Positions 36,470 through 46,974 of a DNA stretch of 64,000 nt are shown here, piece after piece. The stretch lies in NCBI RefSeq assembly GCF_021083645.1, contig NZ_JAJNRQ010000001.1, positions 62,001-126,000 of the forward strand, read 5' to 3'. The DNA comes from Schaalia sp. lx-260. Lineage in GTDB: Bacteria; Actinomycetota; Actinomycetes; Actinomycetales; Actinomycetaceae. Within the stretch, counting starts at the first letter, position 1; every line of letters begins with the position of its first letter. Made by a program: the position numbers and the translations under genes. The notes under the pieces are model-generated. The model was not told the DNA's origin. It did not search any database and was given only the letters and a program-made list of their open reading frames with translations.

Positions 36470-37090
36470 TCAGGCGGTAACTAGTCCGTGGAAGTTTTGC
36501 GCACGCATAAAACGAGCAGCCACATCTTCCCAGTTCACTACATTCCACCAGGCTTTAACATAATCGCCCTTGACATTAAGGTAATCAAGGTAGAAAGCAT
36601 GTTCCCACATGTCCAGCATCAGTAAAGGCACTGTTGCTACAGGAATATTTCCTTGCTGATCGGTGAGCTGGAATGTGACGAGGCGACGGCTCAGAGCATC
36701 CCAGGCAAGAACTGCCCAGCCAGAGCCTTGCAAACCAAGAGCAGTAGCCGCAAACTGGCCTTGGAAAGCCTCAAAAGACCCAAAAAATTCATCAATAGCA
36801 GCAGCTAAATCACCATCGGGACGTTCTTGACCATCAGGGGTCATGTTCTGCCAGAAAATTGAATGATTAGTGTGTCCACCTAAATGGAAAGCCAAGTTCT
36901 TCTCATGCAGGTTGATCGCCGCAAAATCACCTGTTTCACGGGCTGCGGCTAAAGCCTCAAGAGCAGCATTTGCGCCCGCAACATAGGCTGCATGATGCTT
37001 ATTGTGGTGCAACTGCATGATACGAGCGGAAATATGAGGCTCCAAAGCCGCGTAGTCGTAAGGTAATTCCGGTAAAGAATAGATTGCCAT
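36470..37090 (-). CDS. sodA: Superoxide dismutase, Mn/Fe type
   Basis: Converts superoxide to oxygen and peroxide. The family start YSLPELPYDYAALEPHIS, the metal ligands in QLHHNKHHAAYV, the NHSIFW motif and the C-terminal ligands in LDMWEHAFYLDY are all present. ATG 37090 is chosen for its GGAGGAT site and because homologues begin there; the frame continues 10 codons upstream. Choice between Mn and Fe is not settled by sequence. No signal peptide, so cytosolic. Confidence 0.95.
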   Translation of the reverse strand: MAIYSLPELPYDYAALEPHISARIMQLHHNKHHAAYVAGANAALEALAAARETGDFAAINLHEKNLAFHLGGHTNHSIFWQNMTPDGQERPDGDLAAAIDEFFGSFEAFQGQFAATALGLQGSGWAVLAWDALSRRLVTFQLTDQQGNIPVATVPLLMLDMWEHAFYLDYLNVKGDYVKAWWNVVNWEDVAARFMRAQNFHGLVTA

Positions 37091-37203
37091 GAGATCCTCC
37101 ATAGTCCCGATGAAACACAATCAATATAGGATAAAAGTCCTCTACACATATCAATTTATCGCTACAGCTCAACGAATGCGCGCTATAGGTATGTGATGTA
37201 TCT

Positions 37204-38133
37204 TCAACGCTTCAACACCTGCGATGTTAAGAGATGTGCGCCCACAAAAATACTCCCCACAACACAGCCACACAGCGCAAAAAGCAGTGTTTCAACACAC
37301 CACATCACGAAAGAACCAGCAGCTTCTATCATATGAACAAACATTTCTACCGCATGATGTGGGATAGCAAAACCAAGATCGGCTGCCGAAGACAACACAA
37401 GGTGTCCACCTACCCACAACATTGCAAGTGTCCCGATGACGCTGATCGCATCAAATATTGTTGGCATGATACGGACGATGCTTCGGCCTACTGTGGCTAA
37501 ACTTTTGCCACGGCGTACAAGCAATGCGCCAAAATCATCCATTTTCACCAGCAAAGCAACCAAACCATACACAAAAAATGTCATTGTGAAAGCCACAGTC
37601 ACCAAAATAGCCACCCGCATAGCGCCAGAATGTGCGCTTAAATCAGCAAGGGCAATCAGCATGATTTCTGCTGACAAAATCAGATCCGTGCGAACAGCAG
37701 AGGAAATAATTTTCTTTTCACGACCGACCGACTCCACTGTGTCCCGTTCAGAAGACGCGTCCTCATGAGCAGATAACAGATGAGTCATGTGGAGAATCTT
37801 TTCAGCACCCTCGTAACACAGATAAGACCCGCCACACAGCAAGAAAATAGGCAATGACCAAGGAGCTAGCCACGTCAGGAGCAGCGCCACAGGCAAAATA
37901 ATAAGGAGCTTATTTATCAACGAGCCGCGCGCAATACGACCAATAATAGGTAGCTCACGTGAGGGAGCTAAACCACGAACATACTGAGGTGTGACAGCGG
38001 TGTCATCAATGACAACACCGGCCGTTTTTGCTGATGCTTTCGCTGCGCCTAAAGCAATATCATCCACACTTGCGGCTGCTAATTTTGCAAGGGAGGCAAT
38101 ATCATCCATCAGTGCCATAAAGCCACCGGCCAT
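37204..38133 (-). CDS. DUF808 family membrane protein (YedI-like)
   Basis: The protein starts MAGGFMALMDDIASLAKLAA, then SVDDIA, the unmistakable DUF808 N-terminus. It has about six membrane helices and the conserved GGSYLCYEGAEKI. The length of about 309 residues is normal. The role of the family is not known. Two adjacent ATGs are possible (38136 and 38133); the second has the better distance to GGAGGG. Confidence 0.93.
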   Translation of the reverse strand: MAGGFMALMDDIASLAKLAAASVDDIALGAAKASAKTAGVVIDDTAVTPQYVRGLAPSRELPIIGRIARGSLINKLLIILPVALLLTWLAPWSLPIFLLCGGSYLCYEGAEKILHMTHLLSAHEDASSERDTVESVGREKKIISSAVRTDLILSAEIMLIALADLSAHSGAMRVAILVTVAFTMTFFVYGLVALLVKMDDFGALLVRRGKSLATVGRSIVRIMPTIFDAISVIGTLAMLWVGGHLVLSSAADLGFAIPHHAVEMFVHMIEAAGSFVMWCVETLLFALCGCVVGSIFVGAHLLTSQVLKR

Positions 38134-38286
38134 CATGCCCTCCGATCTGTATATACGTCATAAGTGAGCGTAGAATGCACAGTCGAATTATCCATGATGA
38201 GGGGAAATACTGACATGTGCGGCTCATCCTCGCAGCATATGTTATCCGTGCCTACGCAGCTACGAAAATGCGCATAGGCTTGGACT

Positions 38287-40041
38287 ATGACGAGTACAAG
38301 TACAGCAGAGACATCGCCTTCATATCCTGTTCCATCGGCTTCGGCTGTAGCGTTGAAGGACTTGCGAACAGATTTACGCTCAGCCGTATGGACAGCACAG
38401 AGCGTTGAAACGCTCCTTGGCCCGCAAGCGAGTGCTGCTTTAGCGCGTGAACAACGAGTACCCGGACTTATGCGCCTTGCCGATCAACATGATGCTGCCG
38501 CGGTGTTAACTCGTCTTTTTATGCTGGGTAGCAGCGAAAGTGCTGAAAATATTGAGTGCGCACTGCCAAGGCTCGGATACCTTGGCGCGTTAAAACTTGG
38601 TTTGATTACCAGCGACCATGCAGGAACATATCGTGCATGTTTCGATATGCGTCCCCACTACGCAGTTGTAGGGGATATGTCTGCAGGTCAAGAAGATACG
38701 TCTGTGCAGCAAGAAAACGCTCAAAACGATAGTGCGACGGACGGGGAATTAGCGCATAGTGAGCACGATGAGTATGGGACACGCAGTGCGCACGAAACGC
38801 AGGGCGCACAGGGTATGCCCGCTGGGTCAGAGCCAGATACTGTGCGCGCATATAACTGGTGGGTGATATCTGACCTTCCTCAAGCTGTCACAGGCCGTAG
38901 TGTTCACCCCGATCATGTGATGGGAATAGGCGGTGCCACAACCTCATTACTGACAATGACGATACGGAATCCTCAAGAAAAAGCCCTCGATTTAGGCTGC
39001 GGCTGCGGTATTCAAGCGCTCTACCTGACAACGCATACTCGCCATGTCGTCGCAACGGATCTGTCTGAACGCGCCTGTGCAATAACACGTTTTAATGCCG
39101 CATTAAATAATGTTGAATTGGATGTGCGGTGCGGGTCCTTGTATGAGCCAGTGCAGGGTGAAAAATTTGACCTTATTGTTTCTAACCCACCATTTGTTAT
39201 CACGCCGCACACGTTGCGTTCGCAGGGGACACTCGAATACCGAGATGGTGGAATGCAGCGGGATGACATTATCGGATGTGTCCTACGTGAAGCTCCTGAT
39301 TATTTGAGGCCGCAGGGTGTTTTGCAAATACTCGCGAATTGGGAAATCAATGACGGTGACGACGTGGAATCTAATGACCCGTATCACGGCTGGCCTGCGC
39401 GCCTAGCCAGTTGGTGTCAAGGAGTGCCTTTAGATGCGTGGGTGGTGCAACGTGATGTGTTGGATCCTGCGCAATATGTTGAATTGTGGATGCGTGATAG
39501 TGCAGCCAGACGTGAGCACTGTGAATATGAAAAAACCTACGCGGCGTGGCTTGCAGATTTCCATTCGGCGCACGTTCAGGCTATTGGGATGGGTTTTGTC
39601 GCGTGTGTGCCGACCCCTGTGGGCATGGAATCAGTTCACATATATGACACTGTCAATGAGGGGCGTATTCCTGCGGGCCATGATGTGGAATGCGCGTTGG
39701 CTGCTCTGCGTTTTGCGGAGAATCTGGGAAATCTGGAAGATCTTACCTTGGTACGCCGTGCGGATGTGACAGAGGAACGGCATTTTGTGCCTGGTCAGGC
39801 TGAACCTCAAGCATTGGTACTTCGGCAAAGCGGTGGAATGGGCAGGGCTTTCCCTGTGAGCACAGCTTTAAGTGCGCTGGTGGGGGCCAGTGAAGGGGAA
39901 ATGAGTGTAGGGCAAATCCTTGTGGCTTTATCTGTGTTACTGGATGAGGATGTGGCGCAGGTACGTGAGTATGTGATGCCGATGTTGCCGTCTCTGATAC
40001 GTGCGGGAATAGTGGATATAGCTGAAGGTGTGCAGTTGTGA
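38287..40041 (+). CDS. SAM-dependent methyltransferase of the MTS/NPPF class with flanking domains
   Basis: The central Rossmann methyltransferase shows motif I LDLGCGCGIQALYLTTH (about residue 238) and the catalytic FDLIVSNPPFVITPH (about 297-311). An N/S-PPF/Y motif indicates methylation of a planar nitrogen, in base or glutamine. An N-terminal helical domain (about 1-115) and a C-terminal domain (about 400-584) are typical of the actinobacterial form found near topA. A polar insertion of about 45 residues (about 137-182) is rich in Glu, Asp, Ser and His. The true substrate is unknown; rRNA or a ribosomal protein is plausible. Confidence 0.85.
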   Translation: MTSTSTAETSPSYPVPSASAVALKDLRTDLRSAVWTAQSVETLLGPQASAALAREQRVPGLMRLADQHDAAAVLTRLFMLGSSESAENIECALPRLGYLGALKLGLITSDHAGTYRACFDMRPHYAVVGDMSAGQEDTSVQQENAQNDSATDGELAHSEHDEYGTRSAHETQGAQGMPAGSEPDTVRAYNWWVISDLPQAVTGRSVHPDHVMGIGGATTSLLTMTIRNPQEKALDLGCGCGIQALYLTTHTRHVVATDLSERACAITRFNAALNNVELDVRCGSLYEPVQGEKFDLIVSNPPFVITPHTLRSQGTLEYRDGGMQRDDIIGCVLREAPDYLRPQGVLQILANWEINDGDDVESNDPYHGWPARLASWCQGVPLDAWVVQRDVLDPAQYVELWMRDSAARREHCEYEKTYAAWLADFHSAHVQAIGMGFVACVPTPVGMESVHIYDTVNEGRIPAGHDVECALAALRFAENLGNLEDLTLVRRADVTEERHFVPGQAEPQALVLRQSGGMGRAFPVSTALSALVGASEGEMSVGQILVALSVLLDEDVAQVREYVMPMLPSLIRAGIVDIAEGVQL

Positions 40042-40388
40042 AAGTCTCATGTGTATCACGTGTGGCAAAAAGTTGAGGTAGTGGGGTATGCGGGAATTTG
40101 TGTGAAGGTGATTGCAGGTGTGTGTATGTCACAAAATGAAGCAGAATGAAAATGAAATGTGCTGTTTGTGGTGCTGAACTGCGTGTATGTGCTTTTTTGT
40201 GGGGAATCCTCATGCTGGTGGGTGAGCGAAAGAGGAAATATGTGAATTAATCACATCACACACCGTAATGAGGCAGTACGCAGATGTGGGTATAACAATG
40301 TATCGTCAATAGTGACACTTTCTTATGCGCAGCGTCAGAGGGTGGAATTCAGGAAAAGGTTCAGAGAATCGGAAGTGGTGGGACGGCT
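40042..40388. other. 347-bp intergenic region before topA
   Basis: The stretch holds no convincing gene. A TATAAC at 40291-40296 could be a -10 for topA, but no good -35 matches. It is rich in GTGTGT and GAAAATG-like runs. Confidence 0.3.
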
Positions 40389-43124
40389 ATGGGCGCCTCA
40401 AAACTGGTTATCGTGGAATCCCCAGCAAAGGCATCCACGATTGAGGGATATCTGGGTCCTGATTTCCATGTCACGGCCTCTATTGGTCATATACGTGATT
40501 TACCGCAGCCAAAAGATTTACCGACAGAGATGAAAAAAGGGCCTTTTGGTCGTTTCGCTGTTGATGTGGATGGCGGGTTTAAGCCCTATTACACGGTTAC
40601 CGCTGATAAAAAGAAAAAAGTGACTGAGCTGAAGCGCTTACTTAAAGAAGCTGATGAACTGTATCTGGCTACTGATGAGGACCGTGAAGGGGAAGCGATC
40701 GCATGGCACTTACTGGAGGTGCTTAAGCCGAAAGTTCCCGTTAAACGGATGGTTTTCCACGAAATCACACGTGAAGCTATTGAACGTGCTTTACATGCGA
40801 CTCGTGATGTTGATACTTCCTTAGTGGACGCACAAGAAACGCGACGTATCCTTGATCGACTCTACGGTTATGAGGTTTCACCTTTACTGTGGCGTAAAAT
40901 TCGTCCTTCTTTGTCGGCGGGACGTGTTCAATCAGTGGCTACACGTCTAGTGGTTGATCGTGAACGTGACCGTATTGCACATATTGAGGCTGAATACTGG
41001 GGTATTGACACCGTAATTGTTTCGCGTGGGGAATCTTTTGCCGCACGAGTCACTCATATTGATTCTCATTCGGTTGCTACAGGTTCAGATTTTACTGAAC
41101 GCGGTGAGCTTACTGATAAAGCGGGTCGAGCTGGAACTGTGCATCTCACACGTGAAGATGCGCAGCGTCTTGCTGATTTACTGTCAGCTTCTGCTTCTTC
41201 TGCTGTGGAAAGCGTGACGCAGAAACCGTACCGTCGCCGTCCGGCAGCTCCTTTTACAACATCTACGTTGCAGCAGGAAGCTTCACGTAAGCTGCATTGG
41301 AATGCTTCTTCTACGATGCGTACAGCACAGTCTTTGTACGAATCGGGTTACATCACGTACATGCGTACTGATTCAACGGCCCTATCCGCCCAAGCGATTA
41401 CAGCGGCACGTCAGCAAGCGCAGGAACTATATGGTGTAAGTGCTGTGGCTGCTGAACCGCGGGTATATGGGAAGGTTGCAAAAGGCGCACAAGAAGCGCA
41501 TGAGGCAATACGTCCTGCTGGTGATTACTTTCGTACCCCTGAACAGGTGGCAGGACAGCTTTCCAATCAGCAGTTAGCGTTATATGACCTCATTTGGAAA
41601 CGTACATTGGCATCACAGATGGCTGATGCTGTGGGCTACACAGCCAAGATCCGTGTGCTAACGGGTGTGTCTGATGCGCAGGGCCGTCATGATGTGATTT
41701 CTTCGGCTTCGGGCACGGTGATTACGTCACCTGGTTTCCGTTTGGCATATCAAGAGGGCCACGATCAGGGACGTTATGATGCTGAGAAACAGGCTTTAGA
41801 AGCTGAAAAAGTCCTGCCAGATGTATCTGAAGGCGATCGTGTGGATGTCGCGCAGGCGAATGCGGAAGAACACCGGACACAGCCACCTGGACGCTATACC
41901 GAAGCCACCCTAGTAAAAATGATGGAAGAACTCGGTATTGGTCGTCCGTCAACATATGCTGCCACCATTCAAACCATTGGTGACCGCGGCTATGTTATTC
42001 ACCGTGGGCAATATTTGATCCCCACATGGCTTGCATTCTCAGTGACACGACTTTTAGAAGAAAACCTCGCAAATCTTGTAGATTACGATTTCACCGCAAG
42101 TATGGAAGCAGATCTTGACCGTATTGCTGCGGGACAAGAGGACGGTCGCGTATTCCTGAGCCAGTTCTATCTGGGCGCAGATGGAAAAGGTGACGCGGAT
42201 GGTTTGCGTTTCCAAGTGGAATCACTGGGGGATGATGTGGATGCCCGCGCAGTGAATTCTATTGAGGTAGCTGAAGGTGTGGTCCTACGTGTGGGGCGTT
42301 ACGGTCCCTACTTGGAAAAAGCTGATGGGACACGAGCAAATGTTCCTGAAACTTTAGCCCCTGATGAAGTCGATGAGGAGAAAATTAGCGAACTATTCCG
42401 TCTTGCTGCTGATGATGGCCGTGAATTAGGTGTTGATCCGCGCACGGGACATGTCCTCGTAGCAAAAAATGGTCGTTTTGGACCGTATGTGACGGAAATT
42501 TTGCCTGAACCGGCGCAAGTATCAGATACAGAGGGGACACCGAAAAAGAAAAAGAGCACAGAGAAACCGCGAACAGCTTCGCTTTTCTCTAGCATGTCTT
42601 TATCTACTGTGACGTTAGATGATGCGCTGAAATTATTGTCTTTACCACGTGAAGTGGGTGTTGACCCCGCAGACGGTGAAATGATTACTGCACATAATGG
42701 TCCCTATGGTCCATACCTGAAAAAAGGAAAAGATTCACGCACACTCAGCGCTGAAGATCTGTTACTTACGATCACTGTGCAGGAAGCTTCACAAATTTAT
42801 GCGCAACCAAAGACGCGCGGACGAGGGACAGCTAAACCTCCGTTACGTGAATTTGGTGAAGACCCTGTATCTGGTAAGAAAGTCGTTGTGAAAGATGGGC
42901 GTTTCGGTCCATATGTGACCGATGGTGTAACCAATGTGACTGTGCCGCGTTCTGAAACCGTTGAGGACCTTACTCAGGCTCGTGCTTTTGAGCTTTTGGC
43001 GGATAAACGTGCCAAAGGTCCAGCTCCTCGACGTAGCGCCCGCCAAACAAAAACAGGGACCAAGAAAACGGCAGCCAAAAAGACAACAAAAACAACCAGT
43101 CGGCGGCGTTCCCCAAGCGCATAG
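40389..43124 (+). CDS. topA: DNA topoisomerase I
   Basis: Relaxes negative supercoils by type IA strand passage. The TOPRIM acidic triad is in ATDEDREGEAIAWHLLE (about residue 95), the active-site Tyr in GYITYMRTDS (near 322), and the second family motif is ELGIGRPSTYAATIQTI. The C-terminus has three or more Topo_C repeats (RFGPYVTE, GPYGPYLKK, RFGPYVTDG) and a Lys-rich tail of about 35 residues, as in mycobacterial TopA, instead of zinc fingers. It heads the conserved topA-tmk-holB series. Confidence 0.97.
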   Translation: MGASKLVIVESPAKASTIEGYLGPDFHVTASIGHIRDLPQPKDLPTEMKKGPFGRFAVDVDGGFKPYYTVTADKKKKVTELKRLLKEADELYLATDEDREGEAIAWHLLEVLKPKVPVKRMVFHEITREAIERALHATRDVDTSLVDAQETRRILDRLYGYEVSPLLWRKIRPSLSAGRVQSVATRLVVDRERDRIAHIEAEYWGIDTVIVSRGESFAARVTHIDSHSVATGSDFTERGELTDKAGRAGTVHLTREDAQRLADLLSASASSAVESVTQKPYRRRPAAPFTTSTLQQEASRKLHWNASSTMRTAQSLYESGYITYMRTDSTALSAQAITAARQQAQELYGVSAVAAEPRVYGKVAKGAQEAHEAIRPAGDYFRTPEQVAGQLSNQQLALYDLIWKRTLASQMADAVGYTAKIRVLTGVSDAQGRHDVISSASGTVITSPGFRLAYQEGHDQGRYDAEKQALEAEKVLPDVSEGDRVDVAQANAEEHRTQPPGRYTEATLVKMMEELGIGRPSTYAATIQTIGDRGYVIHRGQYLIPTWLAFSVTRLLEENLANLVDYDFTASMEADLDRIAAGQEDGRVFLSQFYLGADGKGDADGLRFQVESLGDDVDARAVNSIEVAEGVVLRVGRYGPYLEKADGTRANVPETLAPDEVDEEKISELFRLAADDGRELGVDPRTGHVLVAKNGRFGPYVTEILPEPAQVSDTEGTPKKKKSTEKPRTASLFSSMSLSTVTLDDALKLLSLPREVGVDPADGEMITAHNGPYGPYLKKGKDSRTLSAEDLLLTITVQEASQIYAQPKTRGRGTAKPPLREFGEDPVSGKKVVVKDGRFGPYVTDGVTNVTVPRSETVEDLTQARAFELLADKRAKGPAPRRSARQTKTGTKKTAAKKTTKTTSRRRSPSA

Positions 43125-43166
43125 TTTTCATTCAACAGGCCAAGATCAGAAAGGAGTGCCGTAGCT

Positions 43167-43967
43167 GTGGTGGTTCAGCGGAACAATAATATGGTGAGTA
43201 CGACGGGCAGCTCGGTACATAAGGGCTTGTTTATTACCTTTGAAGGTGGCGACGGGGCAGGTAAAACCACCCAGATTGCGCGTGTACAACAATGGTGTCA
43301 AGAACACGGTCGTCGTGTCATCGTTACCCGTGAACCCGGAGGAACCGAACTGGGGGTGCAGTTGCGCCACCTATTGCAAAACGGTCCAGAAGATGTCGAT
43401 TCACGTACTGAGGCTTTACTGTACGCGGCAGACCGCGCCTATCATGTGGCTACAGTTATTCGTCCTGCTTTAGAACGAGGCGACGTTGTCCTCGGTGACC
43501 GATATATTGATTCATCTATTGCATATCAAGGTGCTGCCCGCAGCCTCGGAGTCGATGAAATACGCACACTTTCTACGTGGGCCACATGCGGTTTAGTCCC
43601 TCACCTCACTTTCCTCCTTGACTTACCGCCAGAAGTAGGTGCTCGTCGTCGTACAGGAGCACCGGACCGTCTTGAACGTGAATCAATGGATTTTCATGAA
43701 AGAGTACGCCACCAATACCTGCGTCTCGCAGACGAAAATGCTGAACGTTTCGTTGTTATAGACGCAGTGGGAACACCTGATGAGGTATTCCGCGAAATTC
43801 GTGGCGTACTGCATGAACGCTCGCAGTCATTAGGTTTTTCTTCACCTGAATGTGACAAGACCACTCAACACCAGGAAAGAGACACGGACCTGTCACCTGA
43901 CCATAGCGAGCAACCATGTGAAGCCCAAGCGACCTTATGGGGCGGTCTGAGCGGTGCGTTACTGTGA
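43167..43967 (+). CDS. tmk: Thymidylate kinase
   Basis: Phosphorylates dTMP to dTDP. The P-loop is FEGGDGAGKTTQ, the DR motif is LGDRYIDSSIAYQG, and the LID region is RRTGAPDRLERE. The start is GTG 43167 with AAGGAG 10 bp upstream; ATG 43191 is an alternative. Residues after about 224 form a polar tail of about 42 residues not found in compact Tmk enzymes. The stop overlaps the start of holB by 4 bp. Confidence 0.96.
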   Translation: MVVQRNNNMVSTTGSSVHKGLFITFEGGDGAGKTTQIARVQQWCQEHGRRVIVTREPGGTELGVQLRHLLQNGPEDVDSRTEALLYAADRAYHVATVIRPALERGDVVLGDRYIDSSIAYQGAARSLGVDEIRTLSTWATCGLVPHLTFLLDLPPEVGARRRTGAPDRLERESMDFHERVRHQYLRLADENAERFVVIDAVGTPDEVFREIRGVLHERSQSLGFSSPECDKTTQHQERDTDLSPDHSEQPCEAQATLWGGLSGALL

Positions 43968-45154
43968 CTGTGTGGGATGAGCTCGTTGGTCAAGAGGCCG
44001 CGGTAACTGTCTTACAGGAAGCTGCTGTTGCGGCTCGACGTGTTCTTGAAAATGACCTTACGCCTGCCGGGGATACCCGATCAATGACACATTCATGGCT
44101 GATAACCGGCCCCCCAGGATCAGGACGCTCAGTAGCTGCACGTGCTTTCGCTGCCGCTTTACAATGTGCCGGTCAATACGCAGGATGCGCCCAATGTGCG
44201 GGCTGTAAGACAACACTGGGACGTTCCCACGCGGATGTGCAATTTGTTTCAACAGAAGGAACCCAGTTACGTGTCGCTGAAATACGCGACCTGATTGGCC
44301 GTGCGCAACTGGCTCCCGCACAAGGACGTTGGCGTGTCATCATCATTGAAGACGCGGATCGCATGAGCGAACACACCTCAAATGTCCTCCTGAAAGCTAT
44401 TGAAGAACCACCGGAACGAACAGTGTGGATTCTTTGCGCACCCAGTGTGGAAGATATGCTGCCAACCATTCGTTCACGCTGCCGTCATCTTGGTTTACGT
44501 ATCCCCCCAGCTGCAGCGGTTGCCTCCCTACTTGTCCGCCGAGATCAGATTGAACCAGAAATTGCTTTAGCTGCCGCCCGCGCAGCACAATCACATATAG
44601 GACTCGCCAGAGCTTTAGCGCGTGATCCGCAAGCCCGCCAACGCCGCCGCGACATTGTGACAGCCCCTGTACACGTGCGTTCAGTGGGTGAAGCTGTTTT
44701 AGCTGCGGAACAACTAATAACAGTAGCAAAAGAAGAAACCCGTGCGCGCATGGAGGAAAGAAATAGTGCTGAACGGGCTGAACTACTACGTCAGCTAGGC
44801 GCTGACGAATCAGATACTCGCAACAGGCAAACCCGTGCGCGACTACGTGAACTCGAAGAAGAACAAAAACGCCGCGCAACCCGAGCAATACACGACACTT
44901 TAGACCGTGCCCTCGTAGATTTACTTGCCATATATCGTGACGTGCTCATGATCCAGCTTAAGACAGGACAAGACCTCATTAACGTGGATTTAGAGGATCT
45001 TGTTCATCAGAACGCTCAGCACACAACACCATGTCATACTCTGAACGCTATTACAGCAATTGAAGTAGCTCGCCGTCGCTTAACTGCGAATGTGCAACCT
45101 CAGTTACTTTTGGAAGATATGATGATGGCTTTGCGTCCAGCCAGTGAAAACTGA
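43964..45154 (+). CDS. holB: DNA polymerase III subunit delta'
   Basis: A clamp-loader AAA+ subunit. The start VTVWDELVGQEAAV is typical. The P-loop is GPPGSGRSVAAR, with Arg for Lys, as expected for delta', which does not hydrolyse ATP. The zinc module has spacing C-x6-C-x2-C-x2-C (about residues 67-80), and the SRC motif is IRSRCRHLGL. GTG 43964 is chosen because it overlaps the tmk stop (GTGA); the frame is open 9 codons earlier. A charged coiled-coil stretch lies at about 255-310. Confidence 0.94.
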   Translation: MTVWDELVGQEAAVTVLQEAAVAARRVLENDLTPAGDTRSMTHSWLITGPPGSGRSVAARAFAAALQCAGQYAGCAQCAGCKTTLGRSHADVQFVSTEGTQLRVAEIRDLIGRAQLAPAQGRWRVIIIEDADRMSEHTSNVLLKAIEEPPERTVWILCAPSVEDMLPTIRSRCRHLGLRIPPAAAVASLLVRRDQIEPEIALAAARAAQSHIGLARALARDPQARQRRRDIVTAPVHVRSVGEAVLAAEQLITVAKEETRARMEERNSAERAELLRQLGADESDTRNRQTRARLRELEEEQKRRATRAIHDTLDRALVDLLAIYRDVLMIQLKTGQDLINVDLEDLVHQNAQHTTPCHTLNAITAIEVARRRLTANVQPQLLLEDMMMALRPASEN

Positions 45155-45243
45155 CAAATACAAGCCATATCCGTATGTGCCCGCGTTATCTGACTGAAAT
45201 AAATCACAGCACCCGTTTTTTTATCAACCGGTAGGGTAGACGT

Positions 45244-46896
45244 ATGAATCATCAAGCTCCCAAATGGCCTGCAGTCATCTCAATTATTGCGATCTGCATA
45301 GCCGCCATACAGTTCTGCGCCATCACAGGAATCGCATACACTCTGCTTGTTTATATGCCACAGAATGACGAGAACTCTGCATCGGTGCACCCAACGCCTA
45401 CCCCGTCGCACGACCTACCGAAACTTGATGGGAGTATTGAAAGTTTCTACTCACAGCCTGTGCAATGGTCTGTATGTGACCCACAGAAAATTACAAAAGA
45501 AACCTTGCCGCAGCCTAAAAATCCATCAGAATACGAATGTGCGCGCGTACAAGCCCCTGTGAACTGGGAAGAACCCGAAGGGGAAACTCTGCAGTTGGCC
45601 TTAGCTATTCACAGAGCAAAAGACTCAACTGGTGAAGCTTTATTTTTTAACCTTGGTGGACCAGGCGGTGCAGCAGTTAGCTCCATTGCGAACCAAGTGG
45701 AAGAAAACCTCGGCAAAGCACTCACAGAAAAATACGACATTGTTGCCCTTGACCCGCGCGGCGTGGGAGATTCAACACCACTGAAATGTCTGACAGATGA
45801 AGAACGGGATAAAAAGAACGCCGGTGACACGTCAGCAGATACTTCCGCAGATAAAACTCCTGAACAAATCGTAAGCAAGGCTCGTCAAGAGGCAATCGAT
45901 TATGCGAAAGGCTGCGAAACACACTCAGGCAATCTTTACAAATACGTTGATACAGTCTCTGTTGCAAAAGATTTCGACATGGTTCGAGCCCTCCTACAAC
46001 AAGACAAACTGAACTACCTTGGCTACTCCTACGGCACATTCCTTGGAGCAACATATGCTGATAATTTCGCCGATAAAGTAGGTCGTTTCGTCCTCGATGG
46101 AGCAGTTGATCCTGCAGCTGATGTCAACACTGTATCCTCGCTGCAAATGCGAGGATTTGAGGAATCAATTCGTCACTGGGCGCAAGATTGTTTGACAAGC
46201 GCCGCATGCCCTTTGAAAGGAAATATAGATGAGGCCATGCAACAGATGGCCCGCTTCCTGCAACGCCTCGAAAAAAGCCCTGTAAGCACCCAAAATCCGG
46301 CCCGTCCTTTAACGCAGAACCTTGCATTAACTTCAATCATCGGGTTGATGTACTCAACGGATACTTATGACATTTTGACACAAGGAATGACCCAAGTTTT
46401 ACAGGAAAATGACGGAACAACGTTACTGTTTGTTGCAGATCTACTGAACGACCGTCATACAGATGGCTCATATGATGGCTCCTCATCGGATGCTTTAAAT
46501 GCGGTGAATAATTTGGACTATACGCCCGTGGGAACAATTGAAGAATGGGCTGCCGAGGCTGAAAAATTAAAATCAGAACTTGTAGTCATGGGGCCTTTTG
46601 CTGGATGGGCTTCAGCAGGCTTGGAAGCATGGCCCACAACCCATGCGCAACGCCATGAAGTACGTGCAGCGGGGGCTGCTCCAATTGTGGTCGTGGGAAC
46701 CACGCATGATCCGGCGACACCGTATGTCATGTCCCAATCATTAGCGCAGCAACTAGAATCAGGTGTTCTCGTGAGCTGGGAAGGGTGGAATCATACGGCG
46801 TATTCCGCGAAAGGATCACGTTGCGTTGCTCAAGCCGTTGAATCGTATTTTACTAACGGCACAGTCCCTGAAAATGGTGTGATGTGCACAGACTAA
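45244..46896 (+). CDS. Exported alpha/beta hydrolase with TAP-like C-terminal domain (tripeptidyl aminopeptidase type)
   Basis: An N-terminal anchor or signal helix (about residues 9-37) places the protein outside the membrane. The hydrolase fold has the oxyanion region FNLGGPGGAAV, the nucleophile elbow GYSYGTFLG (Ser near 262), Asp in VGTTHDPATP (near 486), and His in WNHTAY (near 516). The TAP domain closes the protein, with paired Cys near the end. Homologues remove tripeptides from N-termini or act as lipases. It follows holB by 89 bp. Confidence 0.9.
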   Translation: MNHQAPKWPAVISIIAICIAAIQFCAITGIAYTLLVYMPQNDENSASVHPTPTPSHDLPKLDGSIESFYSQPVQWSVCDPQKITKETLPQPKNPSEYECARVQAPVNWEEPEGETLQLALAIHRAKDSTGEALFFNLGGPGGAAVSSIANQVEENLGKALTEKYDIVALDPRGVGDSTPLKCLTDEERDKKNAGDTSADTSADKTPEQIVSKARQEAIDYAKGCETHSGNLYKYVDTVSVAKDFDMVRALLQQDKLNYLGYSYGTFLGATYADNFADKVGRFVLDGAVDPAADVNTVSSLQMRGFEESIRHWAQDCLTSAACPLKGNIDEAMQQMARFLQRLEKSPVSTQNPARPLTQNLALTSIIGLMYSTDTYDILTQGMTQVLQENDGTTLLFVADLLNDRHTDGSYDGSSSDALNAVNNLDYTPVGTIEEWAAEAEKLKSELVVMGPFAGWASAGLEAWPTTHAQRHEVRAAGAAPIVVVGTTHDPATPYVMSQSLAQQLESGVLVSWEGWNHTAYSAKGSRCVAQAVESYFTNGTVPENGVMCTD

Positions 46897-46936
46897 AGGG
46901 GAATCTTTAAGGAATCCAGACAGTAAGTAATGCATT

Positions 46937-46962
46937 GGGGGGCGGTAACGATTACCGTCCCC
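46937..46962. terminator. Strong hairpin between convergent hydrolase and UDP-glucose pyrophosphorylase genes
   Basis: CGGTAA-CGA-TTACCG (46943-46957), extended by GGGG and CCCC, forms a stem of about 11 bp with a 3-nt loop. It sits 41 bp after one stop and 13 bp before the other. No T-run follows, but the location supports two-way termination. Confidence 0.6.
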
Positions 46963-46974
46963 AACTCGCATCCG